Position numbers and translations under genes: made by a program
Notes under the pieces: model-generated
The model's input: the letters and a program-made list of their open reading frames with translations, nothing else
Told to the model about the DNA's origin: nothing
The model's database searches: none
In this document: positions 19,851-28,430 of the stretch, in pieces
How positions within the stretch are numbered: the stretch's first letter is position 1
How the letters are laid out: every line of letters starts with the position of its first letter
Source: Chelatococcus sp.
GTDB taxonomy: Bacteria; Pseudomonadota; Alphaproteobacteria; Rhizobiales; Beijerinckiaceae
Reading direction: 5' to 3'
Length of the DNA: 29,877 bases
NCBI GenBank assembly: GCA_003248805.1
Contig: QFQY01000058.1
Coordinates: 1 to 29,877 of the forward strand

Positions 19851-19991
19851 ATGAGCGGATATCCGCTTCATGATCGCGGCGGCCGCGCTGACGCTGCTGC
19901 ACAAGAGATGTTGCATCGCAACAAGCGCATCGCTTATCGTGTTTCGAGATCGGGAGTGCCCAATGGCGTCGAAAGATCCGTTGTCAATTGA
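19851..19991 (+). CDS. Possible 46-residue upstream peptide overlapping the patatin start
   Basis: ATG at 19851 has GGAGG with ideal 6-base spacing, better than the site of the patatin gene. The frame (MSGYPLHDRGGRADAAAQEM...) stays open to a TGA at 19989-19991, 28 bases inside the patatin gene in another frame. Reading it would bring ribosomes onto the patatin start, so translational coupling is possible. The peptide belongs to no family I know. The 14-bp palindrome at 19854-19867 lies in its first codons. Confidence 0.3.
   Translation: MSGYPLHDRGGRADAAAQEMLHRNKRIAYRVSRSGVPNGVERSVVN
19854..19867. promoter_or_regulatory. Perfect 14-bp palindrome upstream of patatin
   Basis: AGCGGATATCCGCT reads identically on both strands, and CATG flanks it on each side (19850-19853 and 19869-19872). 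It lies 96 bases before the patatin ATG. A dimeric repressor site or an RNA hairpin next to the GGAGG at 19841-19845 are both possible. Confidence 0.35.
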
Positions 19992-21018
19992 TCTCGCCCT
20001 GCAGGGAGGTGGCTCGCACGGGGCCTTCACCTGGGGAGTTCTGGAACGTCTCGTCGAGGAGTCTTCGCTGCATATCGAAAGTATCTCCGGCACGTCGGCG
20101 GGGGCCATGAACGCAGTGGTGTTCGCCTATGGCTACACGCTCGGCGGTCCGGACGGCGCCAAGGTCGCGATAGAGAGGTTCTGGCGCGCCATAAGCGAGG
20201 CGGCACGCTTCAGTCCCATCCAACGCACGCCCATGGACGTGCTGTCGGGCAACTGGTCTCTCGACGGCTCGCCCGGCTACGTTTTCTACGACCTCTTCAG
20301 CCGTCTGTTCTCCCCCTACGAGATCAATCCGGCAAACATCAATCCCCTCCGCGACATCCTCGAGGCTCATGTCGATTTCCAGCGGCTGAACGACTGCCCG
20401 ATCAAGCTCTTCGTCAACGCAACCAATGTGCGGACCGGGCTTCCCCGTGTTTTCCGCAATGCAGAACTCACCGCCGACGTCGTGCTGGCCTCTGCCTGTC
20501 TACCCCTGATGCATCAGGCGATCGAAATCGACGGGGATCCTTACTGGGACGGCGGCTTCTCCGGCAATCCACTGCTGACACCGATTATTCGCGAAAGTGA
20601 GGCGCGCGACATTCTGCTCGTCCAGATCAACCCCGTGGAACGGCCCGGCGCGCCCCGCACGGCCCGCGACATCCTGAACCGCCTCAACGAAATCTCGTTC
20701 AATTCCAGTCTCAAGAAGGAATTGCGTGCGATCGCCATGTTCCAGCGCCTCTTCGCCGCGGCCGATCTTGGCCGCAAGATCGATGTCTCCTGGGCGGAAC
20801 AATGGTCGGACGTCCGCATCCATCGCATCGCGACGCCGAAGATGGTGGAACTCGGAGCCTCCTCGAAGCTCAACGCCGAGTGGGACTTCCTGGCGATGCT
20901 GCGACAGGAAGGGCGCGACCGGACGGAAAGCTTCCTCGTCGAGCACGGCGCGGATCTCGGCAAGCGTTCAACCTACGAAATAGACGCCCTACTGGATACC
21001 CTCCTCGAGCAAGTTTGA
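19963..21018 (+). CDS. Patatin-like phospholipase/acyl hydrolase
   Basis: A 351-residue patatin-fold serine hydrolase. Seen are the oxyanion loop LQGGGSHGAF (GGG at 15-17), the nucleophile GTSAG (S45) and the dyad Asp in YWDGGFSGNP (D196), so all catalytic elements are present. No signal peptide is apparent, so it is probably cytosolic. GGGAG lies 6 bases before the ATG at 19963; the frame is open upstream to 19870 without family sequence. The GntP permease gene starts 3 bases after the stop, so the two form one operon. Patatin-type enzymes include lipid acyl hydrolases and proteins linked to polyhydroxybutyrate breakdown; with a GntP permease next door, the second is attractive but unproven. 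Confidence 0.9.
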   Translation: MASKDPLSIDLALQGGGSHGAFTWGVLERLVEESSLHIESISGTSAGAMNAVVFAYGYTLGGPDGAKVAIERFWRAISEAARFSPIQRTPMDVLSGNWSLDGSPGYVFYDLFSRLFSPYEINPANINPLRDILEAHVDFQRLNDCPIKLFVNATNVRTGLPRVFRNAELTADVVLASACLPLMHQAIEIDGDPYWDGGFSGNPLLTPIIRESEARDILLVQINPVERPGAPRTARDILNRLNEISFNSSLKKELRAIAMFQRLFAAADLGRKIDVSWAEQWSDVRIHRIATPKMVELGASSKLNAEWDFLAMLRQEGRDRTESFLVEHGADLGKRSTYEIDALLDTLLEQV

Positions 21019-21021
21019 AAC

Positions 21022-22476
21022 ATGGCCATTCTCGGCATCGTCGTCGCTCTGGGCCTGTTGATATTCCTGGCCTATCGCGGCTGGAGCATCTTGCTGCTCG
21101 CACCCGCCTGCGCTCTCGTCGCGGCCTTTCTGGCGCGCGAACCCATGCTGGCGAGCTGGACGCAGACCTTCATGCGCAGCGCGGCCGATTTCGTCGCGCA
21201 GTTCTTCCCGATCTTCCTGCTGGGCGCCCTGTTCGGCAAGCTGATGGAAGCGAGCGGCTCGGTCGAGGCGATCGCTTCCTATATGACTCGGCGCCTCGGC
21301 ACGCGGCGGGCTGTCCTTGCGATCGTCCTGGCCGGCGCCTTCGTCACCTATGGCGGGGTGAGCCTGTTCGTCGCCTTCTTCGTGCTGGCGCCGATGGGGC
21401 ATGCCCTTTTCAAGGCTGCCGACATTCCACACCGGCTGATGCCGGCGGCGATCGCACTTGGCACCTCGACCTTCACCATGTCGGCCATGCCCGGTACGCC
21501 CGCGATCCAGAATGCGATTCCGATGCCGTTCTTCGGCACCAACCCGTTCGCCGCGCCAGGCCTGGGCATCATCGCCTCGGCGATCATGCTCGGCTTCGGT
21601 CTCTGGTGGCTGCGTCTGGCCGAGGCGCGCGCCCGCGGTGCCGGTGAAGGCTATGCTTTCGACGGCGCGATCGGTCCTGAGAGCATCGCCGGCAACGAGG
21701 TAATCCGCGAGCGGGCGACGGTCTCGCGCGAGTTCGACCCCAGCGAGATTACCCGTGGCGCCCATGCGCAGAGCCCACCGCCGATCGCTATTGCTACGCT
21801 GCCGCTCGTTACCGTCGTCGCCGCCAACCTCGCCATGTCTTTCGCCGTGCTGCCGCGCTTCGAGGCTGCCTTCCTGCAACAGCCGCAATGGGGCGCGACT
21901 TCGCTCTCGGCCGTCGGCGGCGTCTGGTCGGTTGCTGTCGCGCTTTTCTGCGCGATACTGGTCCTGATTGCGGTCAACCAATCGCGCCTCGCCAGCTTGC
22001 GCGAGACGATGGGCGCAGGGGCAAACGCGGCCGCCCTGCCCATCCTGAGCGTCGCGAGCCTCGTCGGCTTTGGCGCAGTCGTGGCGGCGCTGCCGGCATT
22101 CGGTATCGTCAAGGACTGGGTGCTGGGGATCGAGGGCGGCCCGCTCGTCTCGCTCGCAATCGCCACCAATATGCTGGCGGCCCTAACCGGCTCGGCATCG
22201 GGCGGGCTCACCATTGCGCTCGATGCGCTAGGCTCGACTTATATGCAGATTGCCGCACAGTCCGGCATCGATCCGGCGCTGATGCACCGCATTGCCGTGA
22301 TTGGGGCGGGTACGCTGGACAGCCTGCCCCACAATGGTGCCGTCGTGACCCTGCTTGCCGTCTGCGGAACGACGCATCAAGATGGTTATCTCGACATCGT
22401 CATGGTTGCGATCGTCAGCGCGCTCATTGCGCTGGTTGCAGTCATCCTGCTGGGTTCACTTGTCGGTTCCTTCTGA
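21022..22476 (+). CDS. GntP-family permease (organic/hydroxy-acid transporter)
   Basis: A 484-residue inner-membrane proton symporter of the GntP (gluconate permease) family. About 12 hydrophobic helices are visible, beginning AILGIVVALGLLIFLAYRG and ending LIALVAVILLGSLVG; the segments TYGGVSLFVAFFVLAPMG and STFTMSAMPGTPAIQN are typical. A hydrophilic loop at about 205-250 separates the halves. Members import gluconate or other hydroxy acids; some lie beside 3-hydroxybutyrate dehydrogenase genes and are thought to carry 3-hydroxybutyrate or short fatty acids. No dehydrogenase is present in this operon. Start 3 bases after the patatin stop gives tight coupling. Confidence 0.88.
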   Translation: MAILGIVVALGLLIFLAYRGWSILLLAPACALVAAFLAREPMLASWTQTFMRSAADFVAQFFPIFLLGALFGKLMEASGSVEAIASYMTRRLGTRRAVLAIVLAGAFVTYGGVSLFVAFFVLAPMGHALFKAADIPHRLMPAAIALGTSTFTMSAMPGTPAIQNAIPMPFFGTNPFAAPGLGIIASAIMLGFGLWWLRLAEARARGAGEGYAFDGAIGPESIAGNEVIRERATVSREFDPSEITRGAHAQSPPPIAIATLPLVTVVAANLAMSFAVLPRFEAAFLQQPQWGATSLSAVGGVWSVAVALFCAILVLIAVNQSRLASLRETMGAGANAAALPILSVASLVGFGAVVAALPAFGIVKDWVLGIEGGPLVSLAIATNMLAALTGSASGGLTIALDALGSTYMQIAAQSGIDPALMHRIAVIGAGTLDSLPHNGAVVTLLAVCGTTHQDGYLDIVMVAIVSALIALVAVILLGSLVGSF

Positions 22477-22761
22477 AGCGGATCTGCCCGGCCAAGCGTT
22501 GAAGCCAAGATTTTGCGCTTCTCAATTTTCTGACGGGAGATGCGGAAGACGGTGAAGGCATCGGATTGCTCGGCCGGGCAGGTGTCCTGCGAGAAACGGC
22601 GCAGTCCGAGGCGTCCCAGGCGACGCGGCCGCACCCGCCCATCGGGTTGAACAGACCTTCGTGAGGAGCAATCCAAGAAATGCGCCCGCTGGAAATTCAG
22701 GCGAATCAATCCTCCACAATGGCAGCCCAGATAAACCCTGAAGCGTGGTCCGGCCAGTTGC
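22477..22761. other. Convergent intergenic region with long-range inverted repeat
   Basis: This 285-base gap lies between the 3' ends of the permease and copper ATPase genes. CTGCCCGGCC (22484-22493) and GGCCGGGCAG (22572-22581) are perfect 10-bp arms 78 bases apart, starting 8 bases after the permease stop; GAAGC/GCTTC sits inside. It could fold into a large structured 3' end, but no T-tract follows. I find no coding sequence I would defend. Confidence 0.4.
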
Positions 22762-25236
22762 TCAAACCTTCGCTGTTCTCAGGCGCAGCGAGTTGCCGAT
22801 GACGCTGACGGAAGACAGGGCCATCGCCGCGGCGGCGATGATGGGCGACAGCAGCAAGCCGAATGCCGGGTAGAGCACGCCCGCCGCGATCGGCACGCCG
22901 GCTGCATTATAGATGAAGGCGAAGACGAGGTTCTGGCGGATGTTCGCCATCGTCGCCTGCGAGAGGTGGCGGGCCCTGACGATTCCGGTCAGGTCGCCTT
23001 TCAGCAGCGTGACGCCGGCGCTCTCGATCGCCACGTCCGTGCCCGAGCCCATCGCGATCCCGACATCGGCGGCGGCCAGCGCCGGCGCGTCGTTCACGCC
23101 ATCGCCCGCCATGGCGACGATCCTGCCTTCTGATTTCAGGCGTTCGACCACCGAGGCCTTCTGTTCCGGCAGTACATCGGCCTCGACCTCGTCGATGCCG
23201 AGGCGGCGGCCGACCGCCTGTGCGGTGACGCGATTGTCGCCGGTCAACATGACGATGCGGATGCCCTCGGCGTGCAGGGCCTTGAGCGCCTCCTGCGTCG
23301 TCGCCTTGATCGGATCGGCGATCGCGAAGATGCCTCCGACCCGGCCATCGATGCCGATATAGATCGCCGTGGCACCGTCGCGGCGCAGATCGTCGGCTCG
23401 ATCGGACAGAGTGGCGGGATCGATGCCGTGTTCCTGCAGGAAGGCGGCATTGCCGAGAACGACGGTACGGTTCTCGACCGAGCCGAGGGCCCCCTTGCCG
23501 GTGGGCGAGTCGAAGCCGGTGACGGCGGGTATCGCGATCTTGCGCTGGTCGGCCGCGGCGACGATCGCCAGCGCGAGCGGATGCTCGGATGCCTTCTCCA
23601 CAGCGGCTGCCAGGGCGAGAAGCTCCTCCTCCCTGAAACCGTCGGCCGCGACGATGGAGGTCACGGCGGGCTTGCCCTCGGTCAGCGTCCCCGTCTTGTC
23701 GACCACCAGCGTGTCCACCTTCTCCATTCGTTCGAGCGCCTCGGCGTTCTTGATGAGCACGCCGGAGGCGGCGCCCTTGCCGATGCCGACCATGATGGAC
23801 ATTGGCGTCGCCAGCCCGAGCGCGCAGGGGCAGGCGATGATGAGGACGGAAACAGCGGCGATCAGGCCATACGCGAAACGGGGTTCCGGCCCCCAGATGC
23901 CCCATGCGACGAACGCCAGCACTGCGATCCCGATGACGACCGGCACGAACCAGCCCGAGACCTGGTCGGCCATGCGCTGAATCGGCGCGCGTGAGCGCTG
24001 CGCGTCCGCGACCATCTGCACGATACGCGCGAGCATCGTCTCCTTGCCGACCTTCTCGGCGCGAATGATCAGGGACCCGGTCTGGTTGAGCGTGCCGCCG
24101 ACGACCCCATCGCCCGCCTGCCGCGTCACCGGCATGGACTCGCCGGTGACCATGGATTCATCGAGCGACGAGCGCCCGTCTTCGACCCTGCCGTCGACGG
24201 GCACGGTTTCGCCAGGACGCACCCGCAGACGGTCGCCGATGGCCACGGTTTCGACGGGGACGTCTTCCTCGGCGCCGTCGTCCTTGATCCGGCGCGCGGT
24301 CTTCGGTGCGAGGTTCAGCAGCGCGCGTATCGCACCCGATGTCTGCTCGCGCGCGCGCAGTTCCAGCACCTGTCCCAGCAGGACGAGCACGGTGATGACG
24401 GCCGCCGCTTCATAGTAGACGGCGACCGAGCCGTCGGCCGCGCGGAAGGCGTCGGGGAAGATCCGGGGCGCCAGGGTCGCCACCACGCTGTAGCCCCAGG
24501 CGACGCCCGTGCCCATGGCGATCAGCGTGAACATGTTGAGGCTGCGATGAACGATCGAGGACCAGCCGCGCTGGAAGAACGGCCACCCTGCCCAGAGCAC
24601 CACCGGCGTCGCCAGCGCGAACTGGATCCAGACCGAGACATGCGTCGGTACCAGATGATGCAGCGCCGAGATCAGGTGACCACCCATCTCCAGCAGGAAT
24701 ACGGGAAGCGCCAGGACCAGACCGACCCAGAACCGCCGCGTCATGTCGATGAGTTCAGGACTTGGCCCGGCCTCCGCTTCCGCAACCAGAGGCTCCAGCG
24801 CCATGCCGCAGATCGGACAGCTTCCCGGACTATCGCGGCGGATCTCCGGATGCATCGGGCAGGTCCAGATCGTGCCGTTCGCAACCGGTTCGGTCATGGA
24901 CGGCGCGGCGTGATGAAGCGCATGACTGCCTGAAGCGTGGGCATGGGCGTGATCCGTCGGCCGGCTTTTGGCGGCGGCCTCGGTTCGCACTATGCCGGCA
25001 TAGCGCTCGGGCGCGACCTCGAACTTCGCCCTGCAGCCAGCCGAGCAGAAGACATAACGTTTGCCGCCATGATCGGCGTGGTGGGCTGCCGTGACGGGAT
25101 CCACTGCCATTCCGCAGACCGGATCACGCGCGGCCCGGCCGGCAGGCATTTCGCCTTCCAGCCCCTCCTGGTGGTCATGGCGATAGGGCTCGGTTGCCGC
25201 AGATGCCGGTTCGCTCTTCCGATTGTCGTGGGCCAT
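22762..25236 (-). CDS. copA: Cu+-exporting P1B-type ATPase with YHS and heavy-metal-binding N-terminus
   Basis: An 824-residue inner-membrane pump that exports Cu+ (perhaps Ag+) using ATP. The N-terminus lacks the usual GMTCxxC domain. Instead it has a YHS domain (about 37-81, DPVCGMAVDP and FCSAGC), a His-rich linker (HAHAHASGSHALHH) and a heavy-metal-binding motif (124-150, WTCPMHPEI and CPICGMALEP). The pump core has TGES (364-367), the ion-site CPC (469-471), DKTGTLT with the phosphorylated D513, HP at 552-553 and GDGVND. About eight membrane helices are visible. AAGG precedes the ATG. It starts only 36 bases after the oleate hydratase stop, so it may share that transcript; a CCGCA/TGCGG hairpin (25250-25261) lies in the gap. 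Confidence 0.93.
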   Translation of the reverse strand: MAHDNRKSEPASAATEPYRHDHQEGLEGEMPAGRAARDPVCGMAVDPVTAAHHADHGGKRYVFCSAGCRAKFEVAPERYAGIVRTEAAAKSRPTDHAHAHASGSHALHHAAPSMTEPVANGTIWTCPMHPEIRRDSPGSCPICGMALEPLVAEAEAGPSPELIDMTRRFWVGLVLALPVFLLEMGGHLISALHHLVPTHVSVWIQFALATPVVLWAGWPFFQRGWSSIVHRSLNMFTLIAMGTGVAWGYSVVATLAPRIFPDAFRAADGSVAVYYEAAAVITVLVLLGQVLELRAREQTSGAIRALLNLAPKTARRIKDDGAEEDVPVETVAIGDRLRVRPGETVPVDGRVEDGRSSLDESMVTGESMPVTRQAGDGVVGGTLNQTGSLIIRAEKVGKETMLARIVQMVADAQRSRAPIQRMADQVSGWFVPVVIGIAVLAFVAWGIWGPEPRFAYGLIAAVSVLIIACPCALGLATPMSIMVGIGKGAASGVLIKNAEALERMEKVDTLVVDKTGTLTEGKPAVTSIVAADGFREEELLALAAAVEKASEHPLALAIVAAADQRKIAIPAVTGFDSPTGKGALGSVENRTVVLGNAAFLQEHGIDPATLSDRADDLRRDGATAIYIGIDGRVGGIFAIADPIKATTQEALKALHAEGIRIVMLTGDNRVTAQAVGRRLGIDEVEADVLPEQKASVVERLKSEGRIVAMAGDGVNDAPALAAADVGIAMGSGTDVAIESAGVTLLKGDLTGIVRARHLSQATMANIRQNLVFAFIYNAAGVPIAAGVLYPAFGLLLSPIIAAAAMALSSVSVIGNSLRLRTAKV

Positions 25237-25272
25237 CCTTCACCTTTCACCGCAACTGCGGATCCTCTGCTC

Positions 25273-27039
25273 TTACTCCGAGATCAACTGGAACTCCTCG
25301 AGCAGCTTGCCGATCTCGGTACCCTCGAGTTTCTTCAGCAGCAGCCCGCGCAGGAAGGCAGGGCCGGGCACATCGATGCCCTTGCCATCCCTGAGCGGCG
25401 TGATGGCGGCCAGCAGCGTGCGGATATCATAGGTCGAGTTGAACACTTCCGGCACGCCGCGCTCGACATTCATCAGCGTGTAGACGGCCTCCATCGGCGT
25501 GCGCACCGAATATTCGGTGGTGAAGATGCAATCGCGCTGCTTCGATTCGGCGAACTGACCGATGAAGGCGAAGTTGACCGCGCCCTCCGGCACCACATCC
25601 GGCCTGTCGCCAGCCTGGCGCGGCATGAAGAAGGCGGTGATGTAAGGCATCATGGTGGGAACGGTGCTCGCGCCGGTCGCGGCGAGCTCCGGAATGTCCT
25701 CGACGGGCACGCCGAGGTGATAGAGCCATTCCTGGGTGATCTCCTCGCCGGTGCATTCCTGCATCGGCTTCTTCACATAGTCGCCGGGCTTGTCGACGAA
25801 GAGCGCATAGAACCAGGCGATCATCTGGTCCTTCGGCTGCTTCTTGAAATGCGGTTGCCGGTGCACCGTCCAGCTCAGGAGCCAGCTTGAATCCTTCACC
25901 GTGACGATGCCGGCCGAGACGATCTTGCCGGTGAAAGGGTTCCGCTTGGTGATCTTCTCGATGTATTGCGGGATGCGGTGATCGAGCGCGGTGATCGAGG
26001 CCGAAGCCCATTTGGTCTTCGGGATATGCGCGCCGAACACGTCCGGACGCCCGAAGGCCGGGTCCTTGGCGGCGATGCGGCGCCACAGGTCCCAGGCCGG
26101 CGCCGGCCCGTCCTGCAGCTTCGCCGGCGTGTGGTGGTCGCCATTGTCGGAATTCTCGGTAAGCGAGCCGATGGTGATGAAGACGAGATCGTCGGGGCCG
26201 AGATCGACGCCGCCTTCCGCGCCCTTCTCGGTCCAATGGATGCGTGTCGCCTGCTTGCGCCCTTCCTGGATGTCGAAATCGACATCCGTCACCTCGACGC
26301 CATAGCGGAACTGGACGCCGTGATCGGTCAGCCATTTGACCAGCGGCAGGACCATCGATTCATACTGGTTGTAGCGGTTGAATTTGAGCGAGGAGAAATC
26401 CGCGAGGTGCGCGATATGATGGATGAAGCGGTGGATGTAGAGTTTCATCTCGAGGGCCGAATGCCATTCCTCGAACGCGAACATGGTGCGCCAGTAGAGC
26501 CAGAAATTGCTCTTGAGGAAATCCTCGCTGAACACCTCGTTGATCCGCCTGTTCTCCATCTCCTCACGCGTCGCCAGGAAGATCGAGATCAGATCCTTCT
26601 GCGCCCGGTCGTTCAGCGTCAGCAGATGCTTGTCGGGAACGTCTTGCCCTTGGTTCTGGGTCGTGCGCTGCAAGGAGAAATTGGGATCGTCCTTGTTGAG
26701 CCGGTAGAATTCGTCGAGGACGCTGGCATCCTCGATCTCCAGCGATGGGATCGAGCGATAGAGATCCCACAGGCACTCGAAATGCTCCTCCATCTCACGG
26801 CCGCCGCGGATAACGAAGCCCTTGTCAGGCACGTCGAGGCCGTCGAGCGCGCCGCCCGGAATGTCCAACTCTTCGAGGATGGTGATGCGATCGCCTGAGA
26901 CGCCGCCGTCGCGGATCAGGAAGGCCGCCCCCGCAAGCCCGGCGAGACCCGAGCCGACGAACCAGGCGGTCTTCCTGTCCGCGCCCTCGGGCTTGCGCGG
27001 GCGCACGAAGGCTTCATAGTTTCCGCTGCTATAGTGCAT
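25273..27039 (-). CDS. ohyA: Oleate hydratase
   Basis: A 588-residue FAD-containing hydratase (formerly myosin-cross-reactive antigen family) that adds water to the cis-9 double bond of oleate and similar fatty acids to give 10-hydroxy acids. The N-terminus has the dinucleotide motif VGSGLAGLAG (28-37), ILEELDIPGGALDG, and GGREMEEHFE with the conserved catalytic Glu at 82. GNYEAF, NPFTGKIVSAGIVTVKDSS and the C-terminal FIGQFAESKQRDCIFTTEYS are family signatures. Length is normal. The start at 27039 has AGAGGAG upstream; the longer open frame adds only unrelated residues. It sits 29 bases after a 3-hydroxyacyl-CoA dehydrogenase gene in one operon. It probably detoxifies or processes unsaturated fatty acids; no signal peptide. 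Confidence 0.96.
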   Translation of the reverse strand: MHYSSGNYEAFVRPRKPEGADRKTAWFVGSGLAGLAGAAFLIRDGGVSGDRITILEELDIPGGALDGLDVPDKGFVIRGGREMEEHFECLWDLYRSIPSLEIEDASVLDEFYRLNKDDPNFSLQRTTQNQGQDVPDKHLLTLNDRAQKDLISIFLATREEMENRRINEVFSEDFLKSNFWLYWRTMFAFEEWHSALEMKLYIHRFIHHIAHLADFSSLKFNRYNQYESMVLPLVKWLTDHGVQFRYGVEVTDVDFDIQEGRKQATRIHWTEKGAEGGVDLGPDDLVFITIGSLTENSDNGDHHTPAKLQDGPAPAWDLWRRIAAKDPAFGRPDVFGAHIPKTKWASASITALDHRIPQYIEKITKRNPFTGKIVSAGIVTVKDSSWLLSWTVHRQPHFKKQPKDQMIAWFYALFVDKPGDYVKKPMQECTGEEITQEWLYHLGVPVEDIPELAATGASTVPTMMPYITAFFMPRQAGDRPDVVPEGAVNFAFIGQFAESKQRDCIFTTEYSVRTPMEAVYTLMNVERGVPEVFNSTYDIRTLLAAITPLRDGKGIDVPGPAFLRGLLLKKLEGTEIGKLLEEFQLISE

Positions 27040-27068
27040 GGCGAACTCCTCTTGTTCTTGTGGTCGGC

Positions 27069-27932
27069 TCAATTGGCGGGCTTGTAGCTGTAGAAACCCT
27101 CGCCCGAGGCGATGCCCAGCTTGCCCTTGTCGATGTAGTTTTCCTTCAGCCATGCCGCGAGCGACCGGGCATGCCCATCGCCATTCGAGAGGATGTTGTA
27201 GGGTGTGTTAAGCCCGATCATGTCGTAGATCTGGAACGGCCCCATCGGCGCACCCGTCGCGATCCTCCAGACGCTGTCGACGTCATAAGGATCGGCATAG
27301 CCGCCGGCGGCCAGATCTGCGGCAGCATTCAGCAACGGCACCAGCAGGGAGTTGAGGACATAGCCCGCCTTCTCCTTGCGCACCGGGATCGGCACCATGC
27401 CGATGGCGGAGGCGAACGCAATCAGGGTATCGAACACGGCCGGATCAGTGTCGTCCGTCCCCATCACCTCTGCGGTGTTGAACTTCCAGATGCTGTTGGC
27501 GAAGTGCAGCGCCAGGAACCGGTCCGGCCGGCCGGTGAAGGCCTTCAAGTCGCTCGGGAGCAAGGTCGAGCTATTGGTGGCGAAGATCGTCTTCTCTGGC
27601 GCGAGCCTCGCCAGCTTCCCGTACAGCGCCTGCTTGATTTCCAGCACTTCCGGGGCGGCTTCGATCACCAGATCGGCATCCGCTACGGCGGCGCCCAGAT
27701 TGGCGGACAGGGTGATGCGCCGCAGGGCCTCAGCCGCCTTGCCGCCGGCTGCGCTCGGCACCTCCCTGTCATAGGTCTCGACAAGCGTAACGAACCGCTG
27801 CCTTGCCTGTTCGAGCGCTTCATCGCTGATGTCATAGGCCGTGACGTCAAACCCACTGTAGGCCGTCTGGAAGGCGATCTGGCTTCCCAATACACCCGTG
27901 CCGAGTACCGCCGCTCTCCTGATATCGGTCAT
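27069..27932 (-). CDS. 3-hydroxyacyl-CoA dehydrogenase family protein
   Basis: A 287-residue stand-alone NAD-dependent dehydrogenase of the HAD/3-hydroxybutyryl-CoA dehydrogenase type. The cofactor motif is GTGVLGSQ (11-18), with the acidic strand end AYDIS. LVIEAAPEVLEIKQALY, ATNSSTLLPSDL and LHFANSIW (H143 as catalytic His) follow; the family usually has HFFNP at this last place, so the site deviates. The C-terminal domain carries the substrate helices (KAGYVLNSLLVPLLN; GPFQIYDMIG). Its ATG overlaps the thioesterase stop (ATGA), and oleate hydratase follows after 29 bases. It might oxidise a hydroxy fatty acid or its CoA ester made downstream of the hydratase; that is inference. Confidence 0.88.
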   Translation of the reverse strand: MTDIRRAAVLGTGVLGSQIAFQTAYSGFDVTAYDISDEALEQARQRFVTLVETYDREVPSAAGGKAAEALRRITLSANLGAAVADADLVIEAAPEVLEIKQALYGKLARLAPEKTIFATNSSTLLPSDLKAFTGRPDRFLALHFANSIWKFNTAEVMGTDDTDPAVFDTLIAFASAIGMVPIPVRKEKAGYVLNSLLVPLLNAAADLAAGGYADPYDVDSVWRIATGAPMGPFQIYDMIGLNTPYNILSNGDGHARSLAAWLKENYIDKGKLGIASGEGFYSYKPAN

Positions 27933-28430
27933 TTGATCTCCTTCTGCACGGCGTCGTCACAGAGAAACGGCGCCGCGACCTCCACCGGGACGCGGGCCAG
28001 CTTGCCGGTTTCCCGATCGACCAGGGCCCATTGGGTCAGCCAGCGAGGCGACAATCGTCCGGCCGTCTTCGTCATGGAATTCGACACGTCTCGCATAGCG
28101 TGCACCGCGTGGTGCTCCGACGACCCATGTAGTAGCGCTGACCGTGTCTCCCGCCCGGACATTCCCGCGATAGTCGACCTCATGGCGCAGCACGACTGCA
28201 ACGAAACGGTCGCGATCCTGCGGACGCGCGGCCGTCAGCCAGTGCGCCACCGACGCATCCTGAATCCAGGTCACCCACACCGCATTGTTGACATGGCCGA
28301 GTTCGTCGATGTCGGCGTCCCGGGCGCGGAAGCGGATACGGAAGCGACGATGCTCATCCACCTCGCCAACGAGTGGATGTCCGTGCTCATCGCAGCCGAT
28401 ACGTCGGCGATCTGACACGCTCCCGCTCAC
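27929..28430 (-). pseudogene. Hotdog-fold acyl-CoA thioesterase, frameshifted
   Basis: The gene starts at a GTG at 28430 overlapping the TetR stop (GTGA). Its first 130 codons read as a 4HBT-type thioesterase: FRIRFRARDADIDELGHVNN, VVLRHEVDYRGNVRAGD, and RVEFHDEDGRTIVASL. At about 28036-28040 the family-like reading jumps to another frame, continuing QWALVDRETGKLARVPVEV and AAPFL to a TGA at 27929 that overlaps the next start (ATGA). One inserted base (or two lost) explains both halves; repaired, the protein would be about 166 residues, normal for the family. Unrepaired, the first frame runs into unrelated residues to 27957. A sequencing error is an alternative to a true pseudogene. Confidence 0.75.

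Larger units (their letters stand above)
19528..19962. other. Intergenic region with AT-rich palindrome and patatin leader
   Basis: This 435-base gap separates the TetR gene from the patatin gene. The first 75 bases are strikingly AT-rich for this DNA and hold the palindrome at 19564-19587, overlapped by ATCAA/TTGAT arms at 19551-19567. TTTGG/CCAAA at 19621-19633 is a further small hairpin. From about 19640 to 19800 I see no gene. The last 110 bases carry a short open frame with a good ribosome binding site and a 14-bp palindrome, listed separately. The promoter of the patatin-permease pair is expected here, but I cannot place it. Confidence 0.4.

Noticed and set aside
22386..22719. Minus-strand open frames in the gap between permease and copper ATPase
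   Set aside because: No family resemblance, poor starts, and they run antisense into the permease gene; kept only as an intergenic region with an inverted repeat.
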